A DNA stretch of 64,000 bases from Methylobacterium sp. FF17. Its GTDB lineage: Bacteria > Pseudomonadota > Alphaproteobacteria > Rhizobiales > Beijerinckiaceae. Position numbers and translations under genes: made by a program. The notes beneath the pieces are model-generated. The model saw only the letters and a program-made list of their open reading frames with translations, was not told the DNA's origin and did no database searches. Numbering within the stretch: position 1 is the stretch's first letter; each line of letters starts with the position of its first letter. The stretch is taken from assembly GCF_025813715.1 (NCBI RefSeq), contig NZ_CP107532.1, positions 4,046,001 to 4,110,000 on the forward strand, given 5' to 3'. This document shows, in pieces, positions 1-9,303 of the stretch.

Positions 1-1
1 C

Positions 2-496
2 TCGGGCTTCACCACCGGCTACAATGTCGAGGCGGGCGAGCTCGATGTGCTGACCGGCCTCGTGACCGTCTATGCGGATCTCGGAACCTGGTGGGGACTG
101 ACACCCTATCTCGGCGCCGGCATCGGCTTCGCCGACAAGGGTTTCGGCAAGGCCTACACCCAGACGACCTGCACGATCGCGTTCTGCGACGGCAATCCCG
201 GCACGGGCCTGCGCGACCGTGTCAGCCGTCCGAGTCGCTCGGTCACCTCCCTCGCCTGGGCGCTGACCGGCGGTGTGGCGTACGATCTCGGCCATGGCCT
301 CAGCCTCGACACGAGCTACCGCTACGTCGACCTCGGCCGCGCCAAGACGGGGCAGGATGCCTTCGGCTACGATTCGCGCCTGAAGGACCTCGCCTCGCAC
401 GAGGTCCGGGTCGGCCTGCGCTACAGCTTCGCGGGTGTCTCCGGTCCGATGGCCGGCCTCTCGGTGCCGAGCTGGAACCGGAACCCTTACGAGTAG
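2..496 (+). CDS. Outer-membrane beta-barrel protein (5'-truncated by window)
   Basis: The frame is open from the first bases of the window, so the N-terminus lies upstream; about 164 residues are visible. Alternating aromatic/hydrophobic strands (LTPYLGAGIGFAD, LSLDTSYRYVDLGRA, HEVRVGLRYSF) are those of small Omp25/opacity-type barrels of alphaproteobacteria, which sit in the outer membrane as abundant structural proteins. About 20 residues (GVSGPMAG to NRNPYE) follow the last strand instead of the usual terminal Phe. A second barrel gene follows on the same strand, behind a stem-loop. The family call is by pattern only; the ligand or role is unknown. Confidence 0.75.
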   Translation, partial: SGFTTGYNVEAGELDVLTGLVTVYADLGTWWGLTPYLGAGIGFADKGFGKAYTQTTCTIAFCDGNPGTGLRDRVSRPSRSVTSLAWALTGGVAYDLGHGLSLDTSYRYVDLGRAKTGQDAFGYDSRLKDLASHEVRVGLRYSFAGVSGPMAGLSVPSWNRNPYE

Positions 497-550
497 GGAA
501 CGGCCGAACCGGCCGGCACCGCCGTCGCCTTCCTGTCCGAGAGAATGACC

Positions 551-575
551 GATGCGCGGCCCCCGGCCGCGCATC
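551..575 (+). terminator. Stem-loop behind the first barrel gene
   Basis: A perfect 11-bp stem, GATGCGCGGCC / GGCCGCGCATC, closes a CCC loop 55 bp after the stop. There is no T-tract, so it is either a terminator without U-run or an mRNA-stabilising hairpin. Confidence 0.5.
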
Positions 576-718
576 ATGCCGTTCGCGGGAGCCCCCTGGT
601 CCCCCATGGGAACTACTCCGTTCGAGTGATGGCAACCGACCGTTAAGGTTACCCAAGTAGAACCAGGGAAGAGGCCCAGCATCTAGACCGTCGCGCTGAC
701 GCCCTGAGGACGACACCG

Positions 719-1648
719 ATGCGTACCGCAACCCTCGCACTCCTGACCGGCTTCACCCTCGGTGTCATCGCTCCCGCTCAGGCGGCCGATCTCGATTACG
801 GCGTGCTGCGTGGTTCGGATTACGAGCCCGAGGTGGCGGCGATCGACTGGAACGGCATCTATTTCGGTGGGCATGGCGGTTATACGTCGGCATCGCTGAA
901 CCAGAACAACGTGTTTCAGCAGCTGCTCGCCCGTGAATTCTTCATGCGCGACATCGAAAGCCAGTTCAACGTTTCAAGTTATCTGACCACACCCTCGGCG
1001 CGGATCGGTGGAGCGAGCTACGGCGCGTTTGCGGGCTTCAACTATCAGTTCGACGAAGCGGTGGTGGGCATCGAAGTGGATTACACCCGCTTCGACCGCG
1101 AAGGCAGGGCCACCAACGACATCAGCCGCATCATGACGACGTCAGGAGGCATGTCCGAAGTCGTCAGCCTTGCTGGAATCTCCGCAACGAAGATCGAGGA
1201 TTATGGAACGATCCGCGTCCGCGGCGGCTGGGCCTTCGATCGGTTTCTTCCCTTCGTGACGGCCGGTCTCGCGATCGGTCGCGCCGAAATCACCGATTCG
1301 GTCGCAGTTCAGAACTACGGCTACAATGCCCAAACCTACGCCGCCAACCTGACAGCGACGACGCCCGCCTACGTCACCCGTCACGGCTACGCGAGCTTCA
1401 ATCCCGCCTATCCGGGGCCCAGGTCGTCCCCGAACGGCGAGGTCCAGACTGTGCCAGCCTCGCCCGAACTCATCAGCAAACGCGTCGTCAAGACCGTCGG
1501 CGGCCTGGCCCTGGGCGCAGGTCTGGAATTCGCGGTGACCGAGAACATCCTCCTGCGCGGCGAGTATCAGTACGTCCAATTCAACGATTTCGACGGGCAC
1601 AAGGTGAACCTGAACACCGTGCGGGGTGGCGCGGCCCTGAAGTTCTGA
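719..1648 (+). CDS. Outer-membrane beta-barrel protein, Omp25 type
   Basis: This 309-residue protein has a clear signal peptide (about residues 1-22, cleavage after AQA, mature start ADLDYG). Barrel-type strands follow, including DWNGIYFGGHGGYTSA, YGAFAGFNYQFDEAVVGIEVDY and a C-terminal LRGEYQYVQFNDF and VRGGAALKF. The terminal Phe is the usual outer-membrane insertion signal. The product should be a surface-exposed barrel, similar in kind to the partial gene upstream but not a close copy. A long hydrophilic insertion (about residues 200-255, rich in Tyr, Ala and Pro) probably forms an extracellular loop. It is likely monocistronic, with a stem-loop between it and the upstream barrel gene. 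Confidence 0.82.
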   Translation: MRTATLALLTGFTLGVIAPAQAADLDYGVLRGSDYEPEVAAIDWNGIYFGGHGGYTSASLNQNNVFQQLLAREFFMRDIESQFNVSSYLTTPSARIGGASYGAFAGFNYQFDEAVVGIEVDYTRFDREGRATNDISRIMTTSGGMSEVVSLAGISATKIEDYGTIRVRGGWAFDRFLPFVTAGLAIGRAEITDSVAVQNYGYNAQTYAANLTATTPAYVTRHGYASFNPAYPGPRSSPNGEVQTVPASPELISKRVVKTVGGLALGAGLEFAVTENILLRGEYQYVQFNDFDGHKVNLNTVRGGAALKF

Positions 1649-1729
1649 GCGCGGCGTTAAGAGCCCGCTTGCACTTCGGCGCCAAGACTGCCTCGGCGCA
1701 GTGCGAGAACCAAGGTCCGGAGTCCGTCG

Positions 1730-1999
1730 ATGCTTCGTCTCATTTTCCTGGGTAGCGTAGCCCTGGCCGCCGGTGCGGCTCAGGCGGGCGGCGAACCCGG
1801 CGCCTATGGGCGTGCGCGCGCCCTTCCGCCCGAGATCCCCTATCGAGATCCAGCCTATATTCCGCCGCCGCCAATCCGGCCTATCGCTCTGGTGCGAGTA
1901 CCGGTCGCGCCGGTGTTCGTGGCGCCGACCTTCATCGCGCCGCGCTCCCTCGCCCTGCCGCTCTACAACGAGCCGCCGCCGCGCTTTCCCACGCCCTGA
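1730..1999 (+). CDS. Small proline-rich secreted protein, unknown
   Basis: This 89-residue protein starts with a signal peptide (LRLIFLGSVALAAGAAQA, predicted cleavage near residue 19). The mature part is dominated by Pro, Val and Ala (PPPPIRPIALVRVPVAPVF). No catalytic motif is seen. It lies 81 bp after the barrel gene on the same strand and may be cotranscribed. Its composition suggests a periplasmic or cell-envelope linker protein. I do not recognise a family. Confidence 0.55.
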   Translation: MLRLIFLGSVALAAGAAQAGGEPGAYGRARALPPEIPYRDPAYIPPPPIRPIALVRVPVAPVFVAPTFIAPRSLALPLYNEPPPRFPTP

Positions 2000-2005
2000 C
2001 CCGCC

Positions 2006-2554
2006 TCAGTTCTCCAGCTCGGTGTCCCAGTAGAGATAGTCGAGCCAGGTGTGGTGATACTCGCGGTGGTCGAATTCCGGCTGGCGGCGGTGCAGTTCGT
2101 GCCGCGTCGGCCGGTGCGGCTCGTGGAGAAGCGGCATGTCGGCCTCGGCCGGGGTGCGGTTGGCCTTGCGCAGGTTGCAGGGCGAACAGGCCGCGACCAC
2201 GTTCTCCCAGCTCGACTGGCCGCCGCGCGAGCGGGGCACCACGTGGTCGAAGGTCAGGCCGCCGGACGGCAGGCGCAGGCCGCAATACTGACAGGAGAAG
2301 GTGTCGCGCAGGTAGATGTTGTAGCGCGTGAAGGCCGGGCTGCGCGCCAGCGTCACGTAGCTCTTCAGGGCGACCACGCTCGGGACGCGCAGGGACCGGG
2401 AGGGGGAGCGCGCCTCGACGTCGTAGCTGGCCACCAGGGTGACGCGGTCGAGGAACAGCGCAGTGAAGGCGTCCTTCCAGGACCAGAGTGAGAGCGGATT
2501 GTAGGAGAGCGGCCGGTAATCCGCATTCAGGACGAGCGTTTGGAGATCCAGCAT
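2006..2554 (-). CDS. HNH endonuclease family protein
   Basis: The protein has 182 residues from the ATG at 2554 (MLDLQTLVLNADYRPL), the start usual for this family; the frame stays open upstream but that part is Arg/Pro-rich and unlike protein. The HNH core is intact: a zinc-type CQYCG pair, then LTFDHVVPRSRGG with the metal-binding Asp-His, then WENVVAACSPCN with the second Cys pair and Asn. Such enzymes cut DNA using one metal ion. Stand-alone copies are very common in alphaproteobacterial chromosomes with no phage or restriction partner, as here. The physiological substrate is unknown. It converges closely with the small gene at 1730-1999. Confidence 0.85.
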   Translation of the reverse strand: MLDLQTLVLNADYRPLSYNPLSLWSWKDAFTALFLDRVTLVASYDVEARSPSRSLRVPSVVALKSYVTLARSPAFTRYNIYLRDTFSCQYCGLRLPSGGLTFDHVVPRSRGGQSSWENVVAACSPCNLRKANRTPAEADMPLLHEPHRPTRHELHRRQPEFDHREYHHTWLDYLYWDTELEN

Positions 2555-3112
2555 CGGCGCTACCCTCTCGACGGGTCGACGAAGGGACAACGCGCGGGAA
2601 TCGGCCGGCGCATCGTCCCAGGTTGGTGGAAGATCAGAAATCTCCGCATCCCGGGGCGTCGGCGCGCGCGGCGGGAGGGGAGGGAGACCGGAGTTCCCGA
2701 ACGGCGGAGCGCAGGGGAGCCGGGGAATGGCCAAAAGCCGTCGCATCGGGCGAAAACGCCCGGTTCGTGGCGACGCTCAACGGCGCGGAGGGTCGTCGCC
2801 ACCTCCTCGCACGGGAACGAAAAGGCCAGATCCATCGGGACTTAGTCTAATATCACCATGACAGGCTTGTGAAGGCGTCGCCGACCTGCGCGAGGTCGCA
2901 CCCACAGGACGCGCCGCGCAACCCTCGATCATCGAAACGGCCGCTCCGTCAGCCTTTCGCCCCATTGCTCGGCGAAGGGGCGGGCCCCGGCCGCTCCCCG
3001 CCCGCCGGCTCGCGTCGGGTTCGCCCCCGTTCGAGCGGGGCATGCGGGTTGCCAGTGGCCAGGGGAGGCGCGTCGAGGCGCCAGGACCGCGCGGCGGCAC
3101 GAAAGGATCATC
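2555..3112. other. Divergent intergenic region, no gene seen
   Basis: These 558 bp separate the HNH gene (minus) from the MscS-type gene (plus). No convincing coding frame is present. A possible minus-strand promoter lies around 2845-2876 (TTCACA with an AT-rich TATTAGACT about 15-18 bp on), but it would leave a leader of nearly 300 nt. The plus-strand gene has a good ribosome site (AAAGGA) just before 3113. Nothing else stands out. Confidence 0.5.
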
Positions 3113-5821
3113 ATGGGCGATCTCCCGAGAGGCTGGATTCGCAGAGGGCTGAGCCGGGGAGGCCGGCCGACCGGCCGCATCCGGACGACGGTGGTGATCG
3201 CCGCCTGGCTCGGCGCTCTCGTTCTGGCGCCCGCGGGCGCGATCGGGCAGGCGGCCCCTGCCGCCCCGGCCCACCCCGCCACGGCCAAGCCCGCGCCGGC
3301 CGCGCCCGCACCTGCGCCAACCCCGGCGGATGGGCCGAAGCCCGCCGCCAAACCACCGGCCCCCAAGCCCGTGGTCTCCGAGCAGATCCAGAACGTCCGC
3401 GACCAGCTCGACGCGGTGAAGGCCGACCTGGAGCAGCGCGAGAAGCTGGTCACGGGCCCGAATGTCGGGGCCGGAGACCTGACCCGCGCCCGCGAGGGCA
3501 TCGAGGCCATCGCCGACAAGATCCGCCACGTCATCGACATCACCACGCCGCGCCTGGACGCCGCCCGCGAGCGCCTGACCCAGCTCGGCCCGAAGCCGAA
3601 GGAGGGCGAGGAGGGCGAGGACGTGGCGCGCGAGCGCACGGAGCGCGAGCACGCGGTGGCCGAGATCGACGAGACGCAGCGGCTGGCCCGCTCGCTCCTC
3701 GTGCAGAGCGAGCAGATCATCGACCAGGTCTCGAACCGCCGCCGCGCGGCATTCACGCGCGGCCTGTTCGAGCGCTCCACCGCCCTCGTGAATCCCGATC
3801 TGTGGATGCGGATCGCCGCCGACATCCCGCGCGACCTGCGCGCGCTGCAGAGCGCGGTGGAGGACACGGTCGCCCTGTTCGGCCGCAACGGCACGCTGGG
3901 CAACCTCCTGCTGCTCGGGGCCGCCTTCGGCATCTCGATCGCCCTGTATTTCGGCCGTCGCAACATCGCGCCCCGCCTGGGGCGGCGGGATGCCAAGGCC
4001 GTCGCCCCCACGCAGCGCAAGAAGCTGCTGGCGGCCTGGCGCGTGCTCCTGCTCGGGACCGTCCCGGCCCTCATCGGTAGCTACGCGGTCTACTACGCCC
4101 TCGACGCCACCGACCTCCTGCCGCTGCGGCTCCTGCCGGTGGCCGGGGCCATCCTGGGCGGTCTCGCCTTCATCGCCTTCATCGAAGCGCTGGCCGACGC
4201 GCTGCTCTCGCCCGGCAAGCCCTCCTGGCGGGTGGCGACCATGGACGATACCGCGGCCGCGCGGGTGACGCGGCTGGCCGTGGGCATCGCCATCGTCATC
4301 ACGGTGATCAAGTCGATCGAGGCCCTGAACTCCGGCATCTCGGCCGCGCTGCCGGTCTCCATCGCCACGCGGGGCATCGGGGCCATCGCCACGGCCCTCA
4401 TCCTCGCCGTCGGCCTGCATCGCTTCGCCGACACGGCGGAGAAGGAGGAAGCCTGCTTCGGCCCCTACGTGGCGCCGGAGGCCACCACGGGCATCGGCGG
4501 TCCGGCCCGGCTGCTCGGCTGGGCGGCGGCGGTGGTGATCGCCGTCGCGCCGTTCACCGGCTACGTCGCCTTCTCGGCCTTCGTCATCGACCAGCTGATC
4601 TGGACGGCGGGCCTCTTCGTGCTGCTGTTCCTGCTGATCACCAGCGCCGACACCTTCATCGGCGGGACGCTGGGCGACGACACCAAGATCGCCACCGCGC
4701 TCCAGGCCAATACGGGCCTGCGCAAGCGCTCGATCAACCAGATCGCGGTGCTGGCGACCGGCCTCGCCCGCGTGGTCCTCGTCCTCGTCGCCGCCCTGCT
4801 GGCGCTCGCACCCTGGGGCCTCGATTCCACGGACGTGTTCAGCTCCGTGCGCACCGCCTTCTTCGGCTTCAAGGTCGGGGACGTCACGATCTCGCTCTCC
4901 ACCATCGCGCTGGCCATCGGCCTGCTGATGATCGGCATCGCGATCACGCGGGCGGTCCAGCGCTGGCTCGAACAGACCTACCTGCCGGCCACCGACCTCG
5001 ATGCGGGCCTGCGCAACTCGATCTCCACCATCGCGGGCTATATCGGCTTCCTGCTCACCCTGGCGCTCGCCTTCTCGTATCTGGGCTTGAGCCTGGAGAA
5101 GCTCACCATCGTGGCCGGCGCCCTCTCGGTCGGTATCGGTTTCGGCCTGCAATCCATCGTCAACAACTTCGTCTCCGGCCTCCTGCTGCTCTGGGAGCGC
5201 CCGATCCGGGTCGGCGACCAGGTGCTGATCGGCGACAGCGAGGGCATCGTGAAGCGCATCTCGGTGCGCTCCACCGAGATCCAGACCTTCGACCGCTCGG
5301 CGGTGATCGTCCCGAACTCGAACCTGATCTCGGGCATCGTGAAGAACCGGGTGCGGGGCGACCGGACCGGCCGGGTCACCATCACGGTCAGCGTCCTGCG
5401 CAACCAGGACCCGGTCCATGCGGCCGAGCTGCTGGTGAGCTGCGCGCAGGCCCATGCGGACGTGCTCAAGGAGCCCGCGCCCCGCGTGGTGTTCCGCAAG
5501 ATCGGCGACCCGTTCCTCGAGTTCGAGCTGATCGTGATGATCGTCGATGTCAATTTGAGCCTGAAAGTGCAGAACGATTTGAACTTTGCGGTCTTCCGGA
5601 CCTTGTCTGGGGCCGGAATGATCCCGGACCTCGGCCCGGGCTCCAGCGTGGTGACGGTGCAGGGCCTGGATTCCTTCCAGAACGCGGTCGGCCAGATCGC
5701 GAGCGCGTTCACGCTGCCGCAACGTTCGGAGGCGCAGACCGCGTCCGCGAGCGGCGAGCGGGTCGAGGAGGCCGAGCCGATGCGTTCCGCGGAGGCGGCG
5801 CGCCGGCGCGCCGGGGTCTGA
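3113..5821 (+). CDS. MscS-family mechanosensitive channel with DUF3772 region
   Basis: This 902-residue inner-membrane protein has a signal sequence (about residues 22-45) and an Ala/Pro linker. A charged coiled-coil periplasmic region typical of DUF3772 channels follows (about 85-250), then roughly ten membrane segments, then the MscS pore and beta domain. The pore helix and beta domain are unmistakable near residues 665-750: LSVGIGFGLQSIVNNFVSG, RPIRVGDQVLIGD and IVPNSNLISGIVKN. Proteins of this MscK/YbiO-like size open under hypo-osmotic membrane tension to release solutes. The start at 3113 follows AAAGGA by 5 bp. The gene stands alone, with a lipoprotein gene 20 bp downstream that may share its transcript. 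Confidence 0.9.
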   Translation: MGDLPRGWIRRGLSRGGRPTGRIRTTVVIAAWLGALVLAPAGAIGQAAPAAPAHPATAKPAPAAPAPAPTPADGPKPAAKPPAPKPVVSEQIQNVRDQLDAVKADLEQREKLVTGPNVGAGDLTRAREGIEAIADKIRHVIDITTPRLDAARERLTQLGPKPKEGEEGEDVARERTEREHAVAEIDETQRLARSLLVQSEQIIDQVSNRRRAAFTRGLFERSTALVNPDLWMRIAADIPRDLRALQSAVEDTVALFGRNGTLGNLLLLGAAFGISIALYFGRRNIAPRLGRRDAKAVAPTQRKKLLAAWRVLLLGTVPALIGSYAVYYALDATDLLPLRLLPVAGAILGGLAFIAFIEALADALLSPGKPSWRVATMDDTAAARVTRLAVGIAIVITVIKSIEALNSGISAALPVSIATRGIGAIATALILAVGLHRFADTAEKEEACFGPYVAPEATTGIGGPARLLGWAAAVVIAVAPFTGYVAFSAFVIDQLIWTAGLFVLLFLLITSADTFIGGTLGDDTKIATALQANTGLRKRSINQIAVLATGLARVVLVLVAALLALAPWGLDSTDVFSSVRTAFFGFKVGDVTISLSTIALAIGLLMIGIAITRAVQRWLEQTYLPATDLDAGLRNSISTIAGYIGFLLTLALAFSYLGLSLEKLTIVAGALSVGIGFGLQSIVNNFVSGLLLLWERPIRVGDQVLIGDSEGIVKRISVRSTEIQTFDRSAVIVPNSNLISGIVKNRVRGDRTGRVTITVSVLRNQDPVHAAELLVSCAQAHADVLKEPAPRVVFRKIGDPFLEFELIVMIVDVNLSLKVQNDLNFAVFRTLSGAGMIPDLGPGSSVVTVQGLDSFQNAVGQIASAFTLPQRSEAQTASASGERVEEAEPMRSAEAARRRAGV

Positions 5822-5841
5822 GGACGGAACAGGAGTCGGGT

Positions 5842-6354
5842 GTGGCGCGGAATCTGGGAACGGGACGCGGGTTCGGCATCGGTCTGGCCGCGCTGGCGAC
5901 CCTGCAGGTCGGGGCCTGCGCGCGGCCGGAGCCGGTCGATGCCGGCCTTCCGACCCTGTACTGGTCGATGACGAGCCAGGGCGCGCAGGTCGATGCGAAC
6001 ACCGCCCGCGACATGATCTCGGCCTATCGCGCCCGCAGCGGCCTACCGCCCCTGCGCCTCGACCCGGATCTGCAGAAGCTCGCGGAGGCCGAGGCCGCCG
6101 CCATGGCCAATGCCGATCGCCCGAGCCGGGCCCAGACGGTCAAGAACGCCGTGGAGCGCCTCGGCTTCGCGGAGCCCGAGGCCAACCTCTCGGCGGGCTA
6201 TCATACCCTTGCCGAAGCCTTCTCGGGCTGGCGGGACAGCCCCGCCCACAACGCCACCCTGCTGGCGCCCCGGGGCCAGCGCATGGGCATCGCCACGGCC
6301 TATGCCCCGGGCTCGAAGTACAAGGTCTACTGGGCGCTCCTCGTGGCGCAGTAG
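5842..6354 (+). CDS. CAP/SCP-domain lipoprotein
   Basis: The 170-residue protein starts with GTG. Its N-terminal hydrophobic stretch ends in a lipobox (VGAC, Cys26), so it is predicted to be lipid-anchored. The rest is a CAP/SCP domain (about residues 50-168): ARDMISAYRARSGLPPL, LQKLAEAEAAAMAN, AFSGWRDSPAHNATLL with the family His, and KYKVYWALLVAQ. CAP proteins are extracytoplasmic and bind sterols or lipids or act on the envelope; the bacterial role is usually unknown. Its position 20 bp after the MscS-type gene suggests one transcript. Family is sure; function is not. Confidence 0.85.
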   Translation: MARNLGTGRGFGIGLAALATLQVGACARPEPVDAGLPTLYWSMTSQGAQVDANTARDMISAYRARSGLPPLRLDPDLQKLAEAEAAAMANADRPSRAQTVKNAVERLGFAEPEANLSAGYHTLAEAFSGWRDSPAHNATLLAPRGQRMGIATAYAPGSKYKVYWALLVAQ

Positions 6355-6457
6355 CACCGTCGCCCGAGCCGGCTTCGCTTCGGTCGGTCCCGTCGCGGTC
6401 CGGCATCGGGACGCCGGATCAGGCCCGGCGCGGCGCCGGACCTGTCGACAGGTCCGC

Positions 6458-8149
6458 TCAGGCCGCGCGGACGGTGGCGAGGAAGCGACGGATCTCGCCG
6501 TCGAGATGCTCGCTCTGGCGCGACAGGCCGGAGGCGGCCTCGAGGACTTGGCCCGCAGCCGTTCCCGTGGTCGCGGCGGCACTCGCCACCCCGGTGATGC
6601 TGGTCGTGACCATATCCGTACCACGAGCCGCCTGGGCGACGTTGCGGACGATCTCCTGAGTCGCCGCGCCCTGCTCCTCCACCGCCGCCGCGATCGTGGT
6701 GGTGACCATGCTCATCTCGCCGACCTGCGCCACGATGCCCTCGATGGCCGAGGCTGCCTCACCGGTGGACGCCTGGATCTCGCTGATCTGCCGCGCGATC
6801 TCCTCGGTGGCCCGCGCCGTCTGGCTCGCGAGTTCCTTGACCTCGGTGGCGACCACCGCGAAGCCGCGCCCCGCCTCGCCGGCCCGCGCCGCCTCGATCG
6901 TCGCGTTGAGGGCCAGCAGGTTGGTCTGCCCGGCGATGCTGGAGATCAGGCCGACGACCTCGCCGATCTTGGCCGCACTTCGGGAGAGGGCCTGAACCAG
7001 GACCGTGGTGTCGGCGGCCCGGGCCGCCGCGCGATTGGCGAGCTGGGCCGAACCATCAACCTGACGCCCGATCTCGGACACCGAAGAGCCGAGTTCCTCG
7101 GCGGCCGAGGCCACCATGGTGACGTTGGTGGCGGCCTCCTCGGCCGCGGCGGCGACATGCGTCGACTGGCTGCTCGTCTCGGTCGCGGTGGTGCTCATGA
7201 CCTGCGCGGTCGTCTGCAGTTCGGTCGCGGACGCCGCCACGGCCGTGACGATGTCGCCGACCGCGCGCTCGAAGCCGTCGGCGAGTTCGCGCATCGCGGC
7301 CTGGCGCTGCACCTCGATGCTGGCGCGGGCGCGTTCGCCCTGGACCTCCAGTTCGGCGGTGCGGATGAGGTTGTCCTTGAACACCCCCACCGCGGCCGCC
7401 ATGGCCCCGACCTCGTCGCGGCGCCCGGCGCCCGGGACTGGCAGGGTGACATCGCCGGCCGCGAGGCGCGCCATCATCGCGGTCATGGCCCGGATCGGCC
7501 GCGCGATTCCGAGGTGGAGCAGCACCAGCCCGAGGACGGAGACGAGGAGGGTGACGCCGAGTCCGACCCAGTTGGCGAAGCGTGACGCGTGGTTCGCCGA
7601 CGCCGCCGCGTCCCTGCGCACGCCGAGGAGGGACGCCTCGTCCGCCACGATCTCCGCCGCCTTGGCGCGAAGGGCATCCATCGCGGCCTTGCCGACCCCC
7701 GAGGCTTCGAGGCGGCGCGCCTCGTCCTGCGTCCCCGCGTTCCCCATCAGGCGGATCTCCTTCTCCGCCACGCCGTCCTGCCATTGCCGGGCGAAGCCCT
7801 CCAGGGCCTGCAGCCGCTCCTGCTGGCGGGGATTGTCCGCGGTCAGCCGGCGAACGGTCTCGAGCGCGGTCTGGAAGGCTTTTCGTCCGCCGGTATAGGG
7901 CGCCAGGAACGCCGGATCGCCCGAGACGAGATACCCGCGCACGCCGGTCTCCTGATCGACCATGGTGGCCGTGACCCGACCCATCTCTCCGAGCACCTCG
8001 TAGGTGTGCTGCGTCCAGGTGTCGGCTTCACCGATCGCCGACAGGTTGCGCAGGGAAATGACCGAGACGCTGGCCGTCGTGAGGAGAATGACCGCCAGGG
8101 TTATTCCAATCTTCGCGGCGATCTTCAGGTTCGTGATCCGGGACAACAT
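6458..8149 (-). CDS. Methyl-accepting chemotaxis protein, CHASE3-HAMP type
   Basis: This 563-residue transmembrane chemoreceptor has TM1 at about 10-31, a four-helix CHASE3-like periplasmic sensor (about 35-185, with the typical [18 protein letters not shown]), TM2 at about 190-212, a HAMP linker (about 212-266) and a cytoplasmic signalling coiled coil. The hairpin tip that contacts CheA/CheW is intact ([19 protein letters not shown]). It senses an unknown stimulus and controls CheA kinase. It lies upstream of motB and motA on the same strand of the map but is transcribed away from them, with a 287-bp gap holding its own promoter. The C-terminus lacks a pentapeptide tether for CheR/CheB. Confidence 0.93.
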   Translation of the reverse strand: MLSRITNLKIAAKIGITLAVILLTTASVSVISLRNLSAIGEADTWTQHTYEVLGEMGRVTATMVDQETGVRGYLVSGDPAFLAPYTGGRKAFQTALETVRRLTADNPRQQERLQALEGFARQWQDGVAEKEIRLMGNAGTQDEARRLEASGVGKAAMDALRAKAAEIVADEASLLGVRRDAAASANHASRFANWVGLGVTLLVSVLGLVLLHLGIARPIRAMTAMMARLAAGDVTLPVPGAGRRDEVGAMAAAVGVFKDNLIRTAELEVQGERARASIEVQRQAAMRELADGFERAVGDIVTAVAASATELQTTAQVMSTTATETSSQSTHVAAAAEEAATNVTMVASAAEELGSSVSEIGRQVDGSAQLANRAAARAADTTVLVQALSRSAAKIGEVVGLISSIAGQTNLLALNATIEAARAGEAGRGFAVVATEVKELASQTARATEEIARQISEIQASTGEAASAIEGIVAQVGEMSMVTTTIAAAVEEQGAATQEIVRNVAQAARGTDMVTTSITGVASAAATTGTAAGQVLEAASGLSRQSEHLDGEIRRFLATVRAA

Positions 8150-8436
8150 AGGCGTTGCTTTCGTGCGGCTATGAACAAGAGTCGGACCCGTGGTCTCGCA
8201 GCGAAACGGATCCGGCAGAGCGCCACACTAACGAAGCAGCCGATAAACATTTGTTACAAATCCAGGCAGGCGAGCCGTCCGGAAGAGAGACGACGGGAAT
8301 CGCTGACCGCACAGGGTCGGGCCAGGCGGGAGGCAGGGTCGCCTCGCCATCGGCCGGGGCTGACGCCCGGCCTGCTCTCCCACCGGTCCGCAATCGTGTT
8401 GCGGCCGTCGGCCTCGGGCCCTCCTGGCAGCCCCGA
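8150..8436. other. Intergenic region with small palindrome
   Basis: This 287-bp gap lies between the chemoreceptor start and the motB stop. The notable element is a 13-bp palindrome at 8249-8261 (ATTTGT-T-ACAAAT) in the only AT-rich stretch, about 100 bp upstream of the chemoreceptor start. It could be a regulator site. No gene is seen. Confidence 0.4.
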
Positions 8437-9270
8437 TCAGGGAAAGTTCTTCATGCGCGGGGTCGCGGCGGTCTCGTTGAGGAGTGTCACCGTCACCCGG
8501 CGGTTCGCCGACAGGTAGGGATTGTCCGGGAACATCGGCTCGGTGTCGGCCTTACCGGCGACGGAGGCGAAGCGGTCGTCGGGGACGCCGCTGCCGGCCA
8601 GGATCTCCCGCACGCTGATCGCCCGATTCGCCGAGAGTTCCCAGGGCGGGGCAGGGGGGCGCGTGCCTGGCCGGTCGGTGGCCGTGTAGCCCGTGATGGC
8701 GATGCGGTTGGGCAGCTTGCGCAAGGTGGGCGCCAGGCGTTCCAGCAGGCGGCGCGTGCGGTCGTTGGGGCGGCTCGAGCCGTCGGGGAACATCGAGGCG
8801 CCGTCCTGGTCCACGAGGGACAGGTCGACCCCACGCTGCGAGGGCGTGACGATGATGTTCTTCGAGAGTTCGGCGACCTCCGGCATGTCCTGCATGGCCT
8901 GGCGCAGGCTCGCGGCCGCAAGGCCGGCGCCCTCCGGATGTCCCCGGTCCGGCATGCCTTCGTCGGAGATGCCCTCGACGTTGGGCGGCGTGGTGTGGTC
9001 GGAGGAGAGTTCCGGAGGAATGTCGCGCCGGTACTTCACCTTGTCGGCGTGGGGGAGCCCGTCCTTCTCGATGATGCCGGCGAAGCGCGACTCCTTGTTC
9101 ACGCCGAAGGCGTCGCGCATGGAGCCGGCCACCGCCTGCATCTTCTTCTGATCCTGCGTGGAATAGGCGGCGATCATGACGAAGAAGCTCATGAGCAGCG
9201 CCATCAGGTCGGCGAAGGTCACGAACCAGCCGTGGCCGCCATGCGCGCCGCCGCGCTTCTTCTTAGCCAC
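8437..9270 (-). CDS. motB: Flagellar motor stator protein MotB
   Basis: MotB, 277 residues with a GTG start, anchors the stator to peptidoglycan and forms the proton channel with MotA. The N-terminus has a basic leader and one membrane helix (about 15-37) with the essential proton-accepting Asp in TFADLMALL (Asp21). A plug/linker region follows. The C-terminal OmpA-like peptidoglycan-binding domain is at about 140-260 (ITGYTATDRPG, WELSANRAISVREIL, PYLSANRRVTVTL). The gene is 33 bp after motA on the same strand, so the two are an operon. No other flagellar gene is in the window, which is normal where stator genes are scattered. Confidence 0.93.
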   Translation of the reverse strand: MAKKKRGGAHGGHGWFVTFADLMALLMSFFVMIAAYSTQDQKKMQAVAGSMRDAFGVNKESRFAGIIEKDGLPHADKVKYRRDIPPELSSDHTTPPNVEGISDEGMPDRGHPEGAGLAAASLRQAMQDMPEVAELSKNIIVTPSQRGVDLSLVDQDGASMFPDGSSRPNDRTRRLLERLAPTLRKLPNRIAITGYTATDRPGTRPPAPPWELSANRAISVREILAGSGVPDDRFASVAGKADTEPMFPDNPYLSANRRVTVTLLNETAATPRMKNFP

Positions 9271-9303
9271 GGGCGTTGCCGCGGGTGCTGCGGGCGCGCA
9301 CCA

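Noticed and set aside
2777..5722. A 981-codon minus-strand frame opposite the MscS-type channel
   Set aside because: Composition is Arg/Gly/Asp-rich and unlike protein; the plus strand carries the MscS domain.
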